Shown: positions 43,243 to 52,582 of the stretch, piece by piece
Numbering within the stretch: the first letter of the stretch is position 1
Layout of the letters: every line of letters starts with the position of its first letter
Assembly: GCA_029558715.1 (NCBI GenBank)
Contig: JAKQEA010000029.1
Coordinates: 1 to 63,275 of the forward strand
Reading direction: 5' to 3'
Source: Bacteroidota bacterium
GTDB taxonomy: Bacteria; Bacteroidota; Bacteroidia; Chitinophagales; Chitinophagaceae
DNA: 63,275 bases
Translations under genes and position numbers: made by a program
The notes under the pieces: generated by a model
Databases searched by the model: none
Told to the model about the DNA's origin: nothing
The model's input: the letters and a program-made list of their open reading frames with translations, nothing else

Positions 43243-44304
43243 TCAGTAAAGCAGGTGTTTCAGTTTCTCAATATTACTGATGCTGATCTTACCGTCTTTT
43301 ATCTCAATAAGTTTCTCCGATTTAAAATCACTAAGTGTACGAATCAATGACTCAGTAGCCGTGCCTACATAATGGGCAATATCTTCCCGTGAGATTTCTA
43401 TTGGCTTGTTCTCTCCGGCTGCATTAAACTTACCATGTATATCCACCAGTGCTTTGGCCACCCTTTTACGCAACGAACTATAGGCCAGGCTCAATAGTCG
43501 TTCTTCCTTTTCTTTTACATTCTGGGTGATAATCCGGATAAACTTGGAGGCAACAGTTATATTGCCTTCTATCATTTGCTGGAAATCTTCCCTTGGCACC
43601 TGCACTATCTCAGTATCTTCCAAAGCCACGGCAGAGTCGTCATAATTTTTCTCTTCGATCAATGCAGGATAACCCACAAAATCACCATCGCTATAGAGAT
43701 CAGTGATATATTCCTTACCATCCTCATGAGTCTTAAACCCTTTTACTTTTCCTTTTACAACGTAGTAAAGAAATCTCGGCCTCTTTCCTTCCGCATAGAT
43801 AACCTGCTTCTTCGTATAAATCTCTGAATTATAATTATCCGGGTTGAACTGCAGCATGCCGTTTTCCCGCAGGTCGTTTGCCAGTTCACTCAGGCCTTTA
43901 CCACTGGGATCGTACTTCTTTTGCAGTATATCATACTTCTTTAGCCTTGATTCAATGGCATTCATCAACTCTATTTCCTCAAAAGGCTTGGTCACATAAT
44001 CATCAGCTCCCATCTCCATTCCCTTACGCAGATCACTTCTTTCTGCTTTGGCTGTTAAAAAAATCAACGGAATGTTTTCTGTTTCAGGATTTTTGCGCAG
44101 CAGGTGAAGTACGCCATAACCATCTAACTCCGGCATCATTATATCACAAACGATCAGGTCCGGTTTGGCTGTTAATGCAGCCTCCACTCCTTTTTTTCCA
44201 TTTTCAGCAGTTACTGTTTTGTAACCGCCTAAAGAAAGTATTTCTGCAGTATTTTCCCTGATATCTTCGTTATCATCAATAATAAGGATAGTTCTTTGTG
44301 ACAT
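43243..44304 (-). CDS. Response regulator / Crp-Fnr hybrid transcription factor
   Basis: A 353-residue protein. Residues 1-120 are a receiver domain (ILIIDDNEDIRE acidic pair, LIVCDIMMPELDG phospho-acceptor Asp, FLTAKAE, VTKPFEE lysine). About 150-270 is a cyclic-nucleotide-binding-like domain (FNPDNYNSEIYTKKQVIYAEGKRP; YSDGDFVGYPALI). The C-terminus is a Crp-type HTH (ISREDIAHYVGTATESLIRTLSDF). Start at 44304 excludes an unlikely leader. The only Crp-family gene in the window, it is the best candidate for the TGA-N6-TCA boxes, two of which lie upstream of it. Confidence 0.9.
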   Translation of the reverse strand: MSQRTILIIDDNEDIRENTAEILSLGGYKTVTAENGKKGVEAALTAKPDLIVCDIMMPELDGYGVLHLLRKNPETENIPLIFLTAKAERSDLRKGMEMGADDYVTKPFEEIELMNAIESRLKKYDILQKKYDPSGKGLSELANDLRENGMLQFNPDNYNSEIYTKKQVIYAEGKRPRFLYYVVKGKVKGFKTHEDGKEYITDLYSDGDFVGYPALIEEKNYDDSAVALEDTEIVQVPREDFQQMIEGNITVASKFIRIITQNVKEKEERLLSLAYSSLRKRVAKALVDIHGKFNAAGENKPIEISREDIAHYVGTATESLIRTLSDFKSEKLIEIKDGKISISNIEKLKHLLY

Positions 44305-44353
44305 AGTGCAGCTTTTAGTTAAACAGTAGTGCAAAATAGGTAAAACCATCGTT

Positions 44354-44418
44354 TGATAAAAATCAGTTTGATGAGTGAACTTGCTCAGCCACCTCCCGGG
44401 AGCTCCCGGCTACTTTAG
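44354..44418 (+). promoter_or_regulatory. ccoI promoter: tandem Crp/Fnr-type boxes plus -7
   Basis: Box 1 TGATAAAAATCA (44354-44365), 10 bp, box 2 TGAACTTGCTCA (44376-44387), 23 bp, then TACTTTAG (44411-44418; one mismatch to TAnnTTTG). The intergenic region is shared with the divergent regulator gene: box 1 is 50 bp from that ATG and could also mediate autoregulation. Confidence 0.65.
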
Positions 44419-44439
44419 CAACTTCATATTTTCCGGAAA

Positions 44440-46836
44440 ATGGCTTCACCAGTAATTACTGATAAGGAACTTTTTTGCTATCACTGCGGCGAGACCTGCC
44501 CGAATGATAAAATTCACTCGGAAGAAAAGATTTTTTGCTGCGAAGGATGCAAAATGGTATACCAGATCCTGAACCAGAGTGATCTTTGTGATTATTACAG
44601 TCTAAATGAAAATCCTGGTCTTAACCAGCGCATCAAAGTCAGAAAAGACAAATTTGCTTTCCTGGACGATGAAAAGATACAGTTACAACTTGTAAGTTTC
44701 CGGGATGAGAAACAAATGCATATCACCTTCTACCTTCCGCAGATGCACTGCAGTTCCTGTTTATATTTATTGGAAAACCTGTACCGCCTGGACAGAGGAG
44801 TTGTTTCGAGCAAGGTCAATTTTACAAGGAAAGAAGTTGATATAATTTTCCTGACTGGCAAAACAAGCCTGCGAAAAATTGCCGAAACCCTGACCAGTAT
44901 TGGCTATGAGCCCTATATCAGTCTGAATGACCTGAAAGAAAAAAGGCCGGCCATTGACAAAAGCATGGTGTACCAGATTGGCGTGGCCGGATTCGCCTTT
45001 GGCAATATTATGCTGATGAGTTTTCCGGAATACCTGGGCATTGATGCCAGTGAAAAAGTCTTATTGAATGTTTTCCGTTGGGCTAATTTTTTCCTCGCCA
45101 TCCCGGTTTTATTGTATTCAGCCCTCCCATTTTACCAATCCTCCTGGAAAAGCCTTAAACACAAATTCCTGAACATTGACGCCCCAATCGCACTGGCGAT
45201 CATCATTACTTTTATCCGGAGTGCCTATGAGGTAATCAGTGGCACCGGAGGTGGTTACTTTGATTCTATGACCGGTATTGTGTTCTTTATGCTGGCTGGT
45301 CGCATATTACAGGATAAAACGCAGCGACAATTATCTTTTGAAAGAGACTATACTTCTTACTTCCCTATTGCCGTTTCCGTGGTTAAAGAGGATAAAGAGG
45401 TTCCAACAGCCCTGCCTGATCTCAAGACCGGAGACACACTTCTTATTCACCATGAAGAACTAATTCCCGCAGATGGAATACTTACCAAAGGAAAGGCCTT
45501 TATCGATTATAGCTTTGTGACAGGTGAATCCCTGCCGGTGTTAAAAGAGATGGGAGAAATAGTATATGCGGGAGGCAAACAAACAGAAGGCAATATTGAA
45601 ATTCTGGTAGTGAAAGAAGTAACCCAAAGCTATTTAACTAAACTCTGGAACAGGGATGAGTTTAAAAATACTGCTGAAAACAAAAATGTATCCTTTGTTC
45701 ATTTGTTAAGCCGCTATTTCACCTATATCATCCTGGCCATTGCCGCTGCTACCGCTGTTTACTGGCAGCTAAATGATCCGGCAAAAATGTGGCCAGCTGT
45801 GACCGCCATTTTTATTATTGCCTGTCCTTGTGCTTTGTTCCTTTCAAACACATTCACAAACGGCAATATCCTGAGAATACTAAGCCGGAATCATTTCTAC
45901 CTGCGAAATGCAGAAACCATAGAGGATATGGCCAGGGCTACGCATATTGTATTTGATAAAACCGGTACCCTCACTTCAACCCAGCAACAGGATATTGTGT
46001 ACGAGGGCAAATCCATTTCTACTTACCAGTTGCAACAAGTGGCTGCATTGGCCGAAAGTTCTAACCATCCCTTAAGCAAAGCCCTTGTCAAACACCTGGG
46101 TCGGGCAAAAGGAATTATTGTTGACAATTTTAAAGAAACCACCGGGCAGGGTATTGAGGGAGTAGCAGGTAATGACCGGGTGAAACTGGGCTCTTATCAT
46201 TTTGTTACTGGCAAAACAGCAACCCAACCCGGTACAGCTGTTTTTGTAAGTTTTAATAACGATATTTTTGGATACTTCCTTTTCAGCAATCACTACCGTG
46301 AAGCTATTCCTTCACTAATCAAAGAATTAAAGAAGGAGTATCATTTATCGGTTCTTTCAGGAGATAACACGGCTGAAAAAGAGACGCTTCAAAAATTATT
46401 GGGCAAGAAGGCTACACTATTATTTCATCAAAAACCAGAGGATAAGCTGCAATATATCAAGTACCTGCAGCAACAGGGTGAAAAGGTCATGATGATCGGA
46501 GATGGTCTCAATGATGCGGGAGCATTGAAACAAAGTGATGTAGGTATTGCAGTAGCAGAGCAAACAAACAATTTCACTCCTTCCAGCGACGCCATTATTG
46601 AGGCAAAACAACTTTCCAAATTGACCCGGTTTATCAGCCTGTGCCGGGCTAACCGGAATATTGTGATTGCCAGTTTCGTATTGTCAATCGTTTATAATGT
46701 TATCGGTTTATTTTTTGCAGTGCAAGGCACTTTATCACCTCTTATTGCGGCTATACTTATGCCCAGCAGTTCGCTGAGTATTTTGTTGCTCACCTTCGGC
46801 AGTAGTACCCTGATTGCCAAGCAGATGAAACTCTAA
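44440..46836 (+). CDS. ccoI: Copper-transporting P1B-type ATPase for cbb3 oxidase assembly
   Basis: A 798-residue CcoI/FixI-type ATPase. The N-terminus has a Cys-rich metal-binding segment (CYHCGETC...FCCEGCKMVYQ) and an HMA-like MHCSSC. The membrane CPC motif appears as CPCALFLSN, the phosphorylated aspartate in DKTGTLT, and the hinge in GDGLNDAGALKQSDVG. It exports Cu(I) for insertion into cytochrome cbb3. A tandem-box promoter lies upstream and the cco genes follow. Confidence 0.92.
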   Translation: MASPVITDKELFCYHCGETCPNDKIHSEEKIFCCEGCKMVYQILNQSDLCDYYSLNENPGLNQRIKVRKDKFAFLDDEKIQLQLVSFRDEKQMHITFYLPQMHCSSCLYLLENLYRLDRGVVSSKVNFTRKEVDIIFLTGKTSLRKIAETLTSIGYEPYISLNDLKEKRPAIDKSMVYQIGVAGFAFGNIMLMSFPEYLGIDASEKVLLNVFRWANFFLAIPVLLYSALPFYQSSWKSLKHKFLNIDAPIALAIIITFIRSAYEVISGTGGGYFDSMTGIVFFMLAGRILQDKTQRQLSFERDYTSYFPIAVSVVKEDKEVPTALPDLKTGDTLLIHHEELIPADGILTKGKAFIDYSFVTGESLPVLKEMGEIVYAGGKQTEGNIEILVVKEVTQSYLTKLWNRDEFKNTAENKNVSFVHLLSRYFTYIILAIAAATAVYWQLNDPAKMWPAVTAIFIIACPCALFLSNTFTNGNILRILSRNHFYLRNAETIEDMARATHIVFDKTGTLTSTQQQDIVYEGKSISTYQLQQVAALAESSNHPLSKALVKHLGRAKGIIVDNFKETTGQGIEGVAGNDRVKLGSYHFVTGKTATQPGTAVFVSFNNDIFGYFLFSNHYREAIPSLIKELKKEYHLSVLSGDNTAEKETLQKLLGKKATLLFHQKPEDKLQYIKYLQQQGEKVMMIGDGLNDAGALKQSDVGIAVAEQTNNFTPSSDAIIEAKQLSKLTRFISLCRANRNIVIASFVLSIVYNVIGLFFAVQGTLSPLIAAILMPSSSLSILLLTFGSSTLIAKQMKL

Positions 46837-46869
46837 AACCATCGCATTGTTCATCATTCGGTTAGTTCC

Positions 46870-46934
46870 TGATAAAAATCAGCTAACCTCTTGATACTGG
46901 TTACCCTTTACCGCAAAGCCGAAAAATACTTTTA
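46870..46934 (+). promoter_or_regulatory. ccoS-NOQP promoter: tandem Crp/Fnr-type boxes plus -7
   Basis: Box 1 TGATAAAAATCA (46870-46881) lies inside a wider dyad (GGTTAG 46860-46865, CTAACC 46883-46888). After 10 bp comes box 2 TGATACTGGTTA (46892-46903, one half-site mismatch), then 23 bp and TACTTTTA (46927-46934, one mismatch to TAnnTTTG). Confidence 0.65.
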
Positions 46935-46957
46935 CCCCTAATATTATCTAAAAAAAT

Positions 46958-47122
46958 ATGAGTGTAATAATCATACTCCTGATAGCCAGTATCTCTATTG
47001 CAGGTCTTTTTCTTTTTGCCTTCTTATGGGGGGTTAAATCAGGGCAGTTTGAAGATGATTACTCTCCTTCTTCCCGCATCTTGTTTGATGACAAACCTTC
47101 TTCTGAAACCAAAACCGTATAA
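46958..47122 (+). CDS. ccoS: CcoS, cbb3 oxidase maturation protein
   Basis: A 54-residue single-TM protein: MSVIIILLIASISIAGLFL followed by FAFLWGVKSGQFEDDYSPSS, the standard CcoS pattern (WxxxSGQFDD-like). CcoS is needed to insert haem and copper into cytochrome cbb3. It is the first gene of the ccoS-NO-Q-P group, 21 bp before ccoNO. Confidence 0.9.
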   Translation: MSVIIILLIASISIAGLFLFAFLWGVKSGQFEDDYSPSSRILFDDKPSSETKTV

Positions 47123-47143
47123 CTCAATAAAACAACCCAGTTT

Positions 47144-49282
47144 ATGCAAGTAGAAAAATTCTATTATGACAACAAGATTGTAAAGGCCTTTGGTATTGCC
47201 ACCATCGTGTTTGGGATAGTGGGTATGCTGGCAGGTTTATGGGCTGCTATCCAGATTTATTATCCGGCTATCAGTCTAAACCTCGCTCCTACAACGTTTG
47301 GCCGCCTCCGCCCTTTACACACCAATGCAATCATTTTTGCCTTTGTAGGTAATTCGATCTTCACTGGTGTTTATTATTCTCTGCAGCGCCTTTGTAAAAC
47401 AAGAATGTTCAGCGACAGGTTAAGCTGGATTCATTTCTGGGGATGGCAAGGCATTATTGCTGCTGCTGCTATTACCCTGTTGATGGGGTTTACTACCAGT
47501 AAGGAGTATGCAGAACTGGAATGGCCTATTGACATTGCCATTACCATTGTTTGGGTAATCTTCGGTATCAATATGTTTGGTACCATTATTAAAAGAAGGG
47601 AAAGGCATTTGTATGTAGCGATTTGGTTTTATATAGCTACCTGGGTAACCGTTGCCATGCTGCATATTGTAAACTCCATAGCTATCCCGGTATCATTTAT
47701 GAAAAGCTATAGTTGGTATGCAGGTGTACAGGATGCACTGGTACAATGGTGGTATGGTCACAATGCTGTGGCATTTTTCCTAACAACACCAATCTTGGGT
47801 TTAATGTATTACTTCCTGCCTAAAGCTGCGAACCGGCCTGTTTATTCTTATCGTCTTTCTATTATCCACTTCTGGGCATTGATATTTATATATATCTGGG
47901 CGGGCCCTCACCACCTGTTATACTCTGCTTTGCCCGACTGGGCACAATCACTAGGAGTTGTTTTTTCTATAATGCTAATTGCTCCAAGCTGGGGCGGTAT
48001 GCTGAATGGTTTGTTTACCCTTCGTGGTGCCTGGGATAAAGTACGAGAAGATCCGGTTTTAAAGTTCATGGTGGTAGCTATTACCTGTTATGGTATGAGC
48101 ACATTCGAAGGACCGATGCTCAGTCTGAAGAGTATTAATGCTATTTCTCACTTCACCGACTGGACCATAGCCCACGTACATATAGGCGGATTGGGATGGA
48201 ATGGCTTCCTTGCTTTTGCAATACTTTATTATATGGTCCCAAAAATGTGGGGCACTACTTTATATTCCAAAAAATTAGCCACTAATCACTTCTGGCTTGG
48301 TACTATCGGTATCATTCTGTATGCGGTACCTCTTTATTGGGCCGGTTTTGAACAAGCTTCCATGTGGAAACAGTTTACTCCGGAAGGACAAATAAAATAT
48401 GATTTCCTGCAGACTGTTACCAACCTTATACCGATGTATATTTCCCGGAGTATCGGTGGCACCCTGTACCTGGTTGGTGCCTTAATGATGGTTTACAACT
48501 TGTATAAAACTGTCAAAAAAGGAGTATTCATACCTAACGAAGCTGCGGAAGCTGCACCACTGGTAAAAGAAACCAGCCATAAAAAAGAATACTGGCACAG
48601 GGTAATCGAAAGAAAGCCAGTGACCATGTTGATAGTGAGTCTTATTCTTGTATCTATTGGTGGTTTGGTTCAGATGATACCCACATTCCTTGTAAAATCA
48701 AATGTACCCACTATCGCCAGTGTAAAACCGTATACACCCTTAGAGTTGCAGGGAAGAGATATCTATGTCCGTGAAGGTTGTTATACCTGTCACTCGCAAA
48801 TGATCCGGCCGTTCCGTGATGAAGTAGCGAGATATGGCGAATATTCCAAAGCTGGTGAATTCGTATACGACCATCCATTTCAATGGGGAAGCAAAAGAAC
48901 GGGGCCGGACCTGGCAAGAGAAGGAGCTCCAAAATTAAAAAGACCCGATTCATGGCATTACAATCACATGTATGACCCAAGGTCAATGTCTCCCGGCTCA
49001 TTGATGCCTCAATATGTATGGCTGATCGATAACAAACTGGATACCAGTTCCACCCCGGCTAAGATCAGGGCCATGAGAACCCTCGGCGTTCCATATCCGG
49101 AAGGATATGACAAGATTGCCAACCGGGATTTGATGCACCAGGCTGATTCAATTGCAGCGAATCTTAAAAAGGATAAAATCGAAACTCCTTCAAACATGGA
49201 GATCATAGCATTGATCGCCTACCTGCAGCGTCTTGGCCGTGATATTACCAATGAACCTAAACCAGTAGCTGAAAACAAATAA
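47144..49282 (+). CDS. ccoNO: cbb3 cytochrome c oxidase, fused subunits I and II
   Basis: A 712-residue fusion. The CcoN part (about 1-480) carries the haem/CuB histidines in RPLHTNAIIF, WWYGHNAVAF, GPHHLLYSALPDW and IAHVHIGGLGWNG. After a TM helix (about 490-512) comes the CcoO part with haem motif CYTCHSQM, RPFRDEVARYGEYSKAGE and GTxRTGPDLAREG-like GSKRTGPDL. It reduces oxygen to water with high affinity and pumps protons. Fusion of N and O is usual in Bacteroidota. Confidence 0.95.
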   Translation: MQVEKFYYDNKIVKAFGIATIVFGIVGMLAGLWAAIQIYYPAISLNLAPTTFGRLRPLHTNAIIFAFVGNSIFTGVYYSLQRLCKTRMFSDRLSWIHFWGWQGIIAAAAITLLMGFTTSKEYAELEWPIDIAITIVWVIFGINMFGTIIKRRERHLYVAIWFYIATWVTVAMLHIVNSIAIPVSFMKSYSWYAGVQDALVQWWYGHNAVAFFLTTPILGLMYYFLPKAANRPVYSYRLSIIHFWALIFIYIWAGPHHLLYSALPDWAQSLGVVFSIMLIAPSWGGMLNGLFTLRGAWDKVREDPVLKFMVVAITCYGMSTFEGPMLSLKSINAISHFTDWTIAHVHIGGLGWNGFLAFAILYYMVPKMWGTTLYSKKLATNHFWLGTIGIILYAVPLYWAGFEQASMWKQFTPEGQIKYDFLQTVTNLIPMYISRSIGGTLYLVGALMMVYNLYKTVKKGVFIPNEAAEAAPLVKETSHKKEYWHRVIERKPVTMLIVSLILVSIGGLVQMIPTFLVKSNVPTIASVKPYTPLELQGRDIYVREGCYTCHSQMIRPFRDEVARYGEYSKAGEFVYDHPFQWGSKRTGPDLAREGAPKLKRPDSWHYNHMYDPRSMSPGSLMPQYVWLIDNKLDTSSTPAKIRAMRTLGVPYPEGYDKIANRDLMHQADSIAANLKKDKIETPSNMEIIALIAYLQRLGRDITNEPKPVAENK

Positions 49283-49292
49283 AATCTGAAAA

Positions 49293-49454
49293 ATGAAGTT
49301 CATTAATTATTTAGAAAAAGTAGGCGGTGTAGACATTTTTGGACTGACTTCACTGTTGATTTTCTTTTTGTTTTTTGTTGTCATGCTCACATGGGTATTC
49401 AAAACCAAGAAGAAAAACTTTCAGGACATCAGCCGTATTCCTTTAGACAATTAA
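49293..49454 (+). CDS. ccoQ: CcoQ-like small subunit
   Basis: A 53-residue single-TM protein (hydrophobic residues about 18-37) with a basic stretch KTKKKN after the membrane segment and an acidic-ended tail. It sits between ccoNO and ccoP, the usual place of ccoQ, which stabilises the complex. Assignment rests on size, topology and position. Confidence 0.75.
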   Translation: MKFINYLEKVGGVDIFGLTSLLIFFLFFVVMLTWVFKTKKKNFQDISRIPLDN

Positions 49455-49472
49455 TAATTAAACTAACCTGTA

Positions 49473-50663
49473 ATGCTTTTATATATGCGTACTAAAACAA
49501 AACACATACTGGGCTTACTGGCCTCGTTATTAATAATGGCTGCTCAGCCTGTTTGGGCTGCGGGTCCGCCAGAGCCATCCATCTTCAGCAATCCGCTGGC
49601 ATTAACATTTATCATTTTAATGGTATTGCTACTGATCATCATTGGTATTCTTGCCAACATTCTGATTGGTGCAGCTGATGTAAAACTGAAAAAAAGAAAA
49701 AAAGAAAAAAGCAGTACATCTGTTGCCGTAGCCTCTTTGCTTATCCTAATGCTGCTTTCAGGACCTGCATTGCTTGCACAGGATGCTGCGGGCACGACTG
49801 ATGCTGCTAAGAATGTAGCCAAAACAATCGGCGGAATGTCAGCATCTACATTTTATATCATGGCAACGGTATTGTTTCTTGAATTGTTCATCATCATTGC
49901 ATTACTGATCAACATCAAGTTCTTACTGAAAACAGAAAAAGAAAAGCTTGAAACAACCGTGGAAACAGTTGAAGTGAAGGCCAACAAGCTTAGCTGGTGG
50001 GACAGGTTCAATAAACTCCGCCCGGTAAGTGAAGAAGCAGACCTGGATCTCGGTCATGATTATGATGGCATTCGTGAATTGAATAATCGTCTTCCGCCAT
50101 GGTGGCTATATGGATTTTATCTCTGTATCATATTTGCTGCCATTTACCTATGGCGCTTTCATGTATCTCATACCGGACCTTCCAGTAAACAGGAATACGA
50201 AAGATCAGTGGCAAAAGCTGAAGCTAAGATTCAAGAGTACCTGAAACAAAAAGGAGAAGCAGTGGATGAGAATACAGTGACACTACTTACCAGTGCTGAC
50301 GATATACAGGCAGGAAAAGCAATATTTATCGATCCAACCAAATGCCCCGCTTGTCATGGCGCAGATGGTGGTGGAAATGCTGTAGGTCCTAACCTGACAG
50401 ACGATTATTGGATATATGGAGGCAATATTAAAAACATTTTCAAGACGATAAAGTATGGTGCCAATAATGGTATGAAAAGCTGGAAAGACGAATTGTCTGC
50501 AAAGCAAATGGCACAGGTAGCCAGTTATATAAAATCACTAAAAGGTACTAAACCTGCCAATCCAAGAGCGCCGCAGGGAGAATTGTATAAAGAAGAAGCG
50601 GCCCCGGCTGCTCCTGCAGTTGATTCTGCAGCCACCGAGGCAAAGAAAGTAGCAATGAACTAA
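49473..50663 (+). CDS. ccoP: cbb3 oxidase subunit III, monohaem with long membrane N-terminus
   Basis: A 396-residue protein. The N-terminal half has four hydrophobic segments (about residues 12-30, 40-66, 84-102, 125-148), then the CcoP-type ELNNRLPPWWLYGFYLCIIFAA TM helix at about 208-228 (in parts). Only one haem motif, CPACH at about 291-295, is present, whereas proteobacterial CcoP has two. The tail is Ala/Pro-rich. It accepts electrons for CcoNO. A start at 49485 is also possible. Confidence 0.88.
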   Translation: MLLYMRTKTKHILGLLASLLIMAAQPVWAAGPPEPSIFSNPLALTFIILMVLLLIIIGILANILIGAADVKLKKRKKEKSSTSVAVASLLILMLLSGPALLAQDAAGTTDAAKNVAKTIGGMSASTFYIMATVLFLELFIIIALLINIKFLLKTEKEKLETTVETVEVKANKLSWWDRFNKLRPVSEEADLDLGHDYDGIRELNNRLPPWWLYGFYLCIIFAAIYLWRFHVSHTGPSSKQEYERSVAKAEAKIQEYLKQKGEAVDENTVTLLTSADDIQAGKAIFIDPTKCPACHGADGGGNAVGPNLTDDYWIYGGNIKNIFKTIKYGANNGMKSWKDELSAKQMAQVASYIKSLKGTKPANPRAPQGELYKEEAAPAAPAVDSAATEAKKVAMN

Positions 50664-50678
50664 GAAACAAGAATTACA

Positions 50679-52124
50679 ATGAATGAGAATGTAACCAACG
50701 ATACTACTCCCGAAGAAAACCTGAATGAATCTTTTCGTGACAGGATAGCCACCGTTGATGCCAAAGGGAAAAGAAAATGGGTTTTTGCGCAAAAACCAAA
50801 AGGGAAGTTCTATAATATCCGCACCTGGGTAAGCTGGGGATTTTTTGTACTGTTCTTCGCCCTGCCGTTTATTAAAGTAAATGGCAGACCCCTGTTCCTT
50901 TTCAATATTCCTGATGCCAAGTTTATCATTTTCGGAAAAATATTCTGGCCCCAGGATTTTTTCATCTTCGGCCTTACGATGGTTACATTCATCATTTTCA
51001 TCGTTCTTTTTACTGCTGCCTTTGGTCGCTTATTTTGCGGATGGGTATGTCCGCAAACCATTTTTATGGAGATGCTGTTTCGCAAAGTGGAGTATTTGAT
51101 TGAAGGAGATGCCGCAAAACAAAAGATACTGAAAAACTCCCCCTGGACAACGGAAAAGATCCGTAAGAAGACCATCAAGCATATAGTCTTTTACTTGCTG
51201 GCATTTATCATTGCCAATTTTTTCCTCGCCTATATCATTGGCATGGATGAGCTGGTAAAGATCATTACAGAACCGGTGAGCAAACATGTGATTGGCTTCA
51301 TGTCAATATTGTTATTCTCCGGCATCTTTTATGGAGTATATGCTTATTTCCGGGAGCAAGCCTGCACAGTTGTTTGTCCTTATGGCCGTCTGCAAAGCGT
51401 ATTACTTGACCGCAACTCCATGATTGTAGCGTATGATCACAAAAGAGGAGAGCCAAGAGGAAAATACAAAAAGAATCAGCCGGCAGAACTAAATACCGGC
51501 GATTGCATAGATTGTTTTCAGTGTGTGAAAGTATGTCCAACTGGTATAGATATCCGCAATGGCACACAAATGGAATGTGTAGGCTGTACTGCCTGTATCG
51601 ATGCCTGTGATAAAATGATGGATGCCGTTGGCCGGCCACGGGGACTTGTACGTTATGCATCTGAAAATGGCATAGCCGAAGGAAAAAAACTCAGGTATAC
51701 CGGCAGGATGAAATTCTATACAGTTTTACTGATCTTTCTGACTGGTATCCTGGCAACACTCCTGCTTACCCGCAAGGATATCGACGGCACCATAGTAAGG
51801 ACGAGGGGGCAACTTTACCAGGAAAGAGGAACTGACAGTCTCAGTAACCTCTTTAATATCAAAATCATCAACAAAACAATCAAGGATATTCCGGTTACAC
51901 TGCACCTGGAAGGCGATGCAGCAACAATTGGAAAAATAGAAATGGTTGGAGCAAGAGAAGTGTTGCTTAAACAGGAAGACCAGGCTACAGGATCTTTTTT
52001 TATCATACTGCCAAGATCATATATAACCAAAAGAAAAATGAAACTGGAAGTGGGATTGTATGAAGGAGACAAAAAGGTTACGAGCATTAAAACTAATTTC
52101 ACCGGGCCTTTCAGCAGGCAGTGA
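50679..52124 (+). CDS. ccoG: CcoG, ferredoxin-like copper reductase for cbb3 assembly
   Basis: A 481-residue membrane protein with NosR/NapH-type motifs (CGWVCPQTIFMEMLFRKVE, CTVVCPYGR), two 4Fe-4S motifs (CIDCFQCVKVCPTGID; CVGCTACIDACDKMM) and a C-terminal Ig-like domain in the periplasm. CcoG (RdxA/FixG) reduces Cu(II) to Cu(I) for CcoI/CcoA-dependent assembly of cbb3. Its stop overlaps the potential GTG of the next frame. Confidence 0.93.
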   Translation: MNENVTNDTTPEENLNESFRDRIATVDAKGKRKWVFAQKPKGKFYNIRTWVSWGFFVLFFALPFIKVNGRPLFLFNIPDAKFIIFGKIFWPQDFFIFGLTMVTFIIFIVLFTAAFGRLFCGWVCPQTIFMEMLFRKVEYLIEGDAAKQKILKNSPWTTEKIRKKTIKHIVFYLLAFIIANFFLAYIIGMDELVKIITEPVSKHVIGFMSILLFSGIFYGVYAYFREQACTVVCPYGRLQSVLLDRNSMIVAYDHKRGEPRGKYKKNQPAELNTGDCIDCFQCVKVCPTGIDIRNGTQMECVGCTACIDACDKMMDAVGRPRGLVRYASENGIAEGKKLRYTGRMKFYTVLLIFLTGILATLLLTRKDIDGTIVRTRGQLYQERGTDSLSNLFNIKIINKTIKDIPVTLHLEGDAATIGKIEMVGAREVLLKQEDQATGSFFIILPRSYITKRKMKLEVGLYEGDKKVTSIKTNFTGPFSRQ

Positions 52125-52144
52125 TTATAACAAAAATAATTACC

Positions 52145-52582
52145 ATGAATTGGGGAAACAAATTACTACTTGCATTCATTGCCTTCGGCTCAGGTATGGG
52201 TTACCTGGCGTATCGTTCGATGAACACTGATTTTGAGCTGGTGGAAAAAGACTATTATAAACAAGAACTGCGCTACCAACAGGTTATTGATGGAACAGCG
52301 CAGGCAAATTCACTTTCTTCTCCTGTAAAGCTTGAACAAAAAAAAGAAGTAATTATTCTCCAGTTACCTGAAGAGATGAAAAATAAATCCGTGTCGGGTG
52401 ATGTTTGGTTCTACTGTGCTTATGATTCAAAAAAAGATAAAAAATTCACATTGAAAACTGATAGCCAGGCAGCTCAATCATTCGCTGTTAACTCAATAGC
52501 TCCGGGCAACTATACTGTTAAAATAAAATGGAGTGCTGAGGACAAAAGTTATTATTCTGAAACAGGCCTAACTATTTTCTAA
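52145..52582 (+). CDS. ccoH: FixH/CcoH family protein
   Basis: A 145-residue protein with one N-terminal TM helix (LLLAFIAFGSGMGYLAY) followed by the FixH signature DFELVEKDYYKQELRYQQVIDG and a small periplasmic domain. It helps assemble cytochrome cbb3. Start at 52145 (MNWGNK) is preferred; a GTG at 52121 would add eight residues and overlap ccoG. The stop overlaps the next start (TAATG). Confidence 0.9.
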   Translation: MNWGNKLLLAFIAFGSGMGYLAYRSMNTDFELVEKDYYKQELRYQQVIDGTAQANSLSSPVKLEQKKEVIILQLPEEMKNKSVSGDVWFYCAYDSKKDKKFTLKTDSQAAQSFAVNSIAPGNYTVKIKWSAEDKSYYSETGLTIF

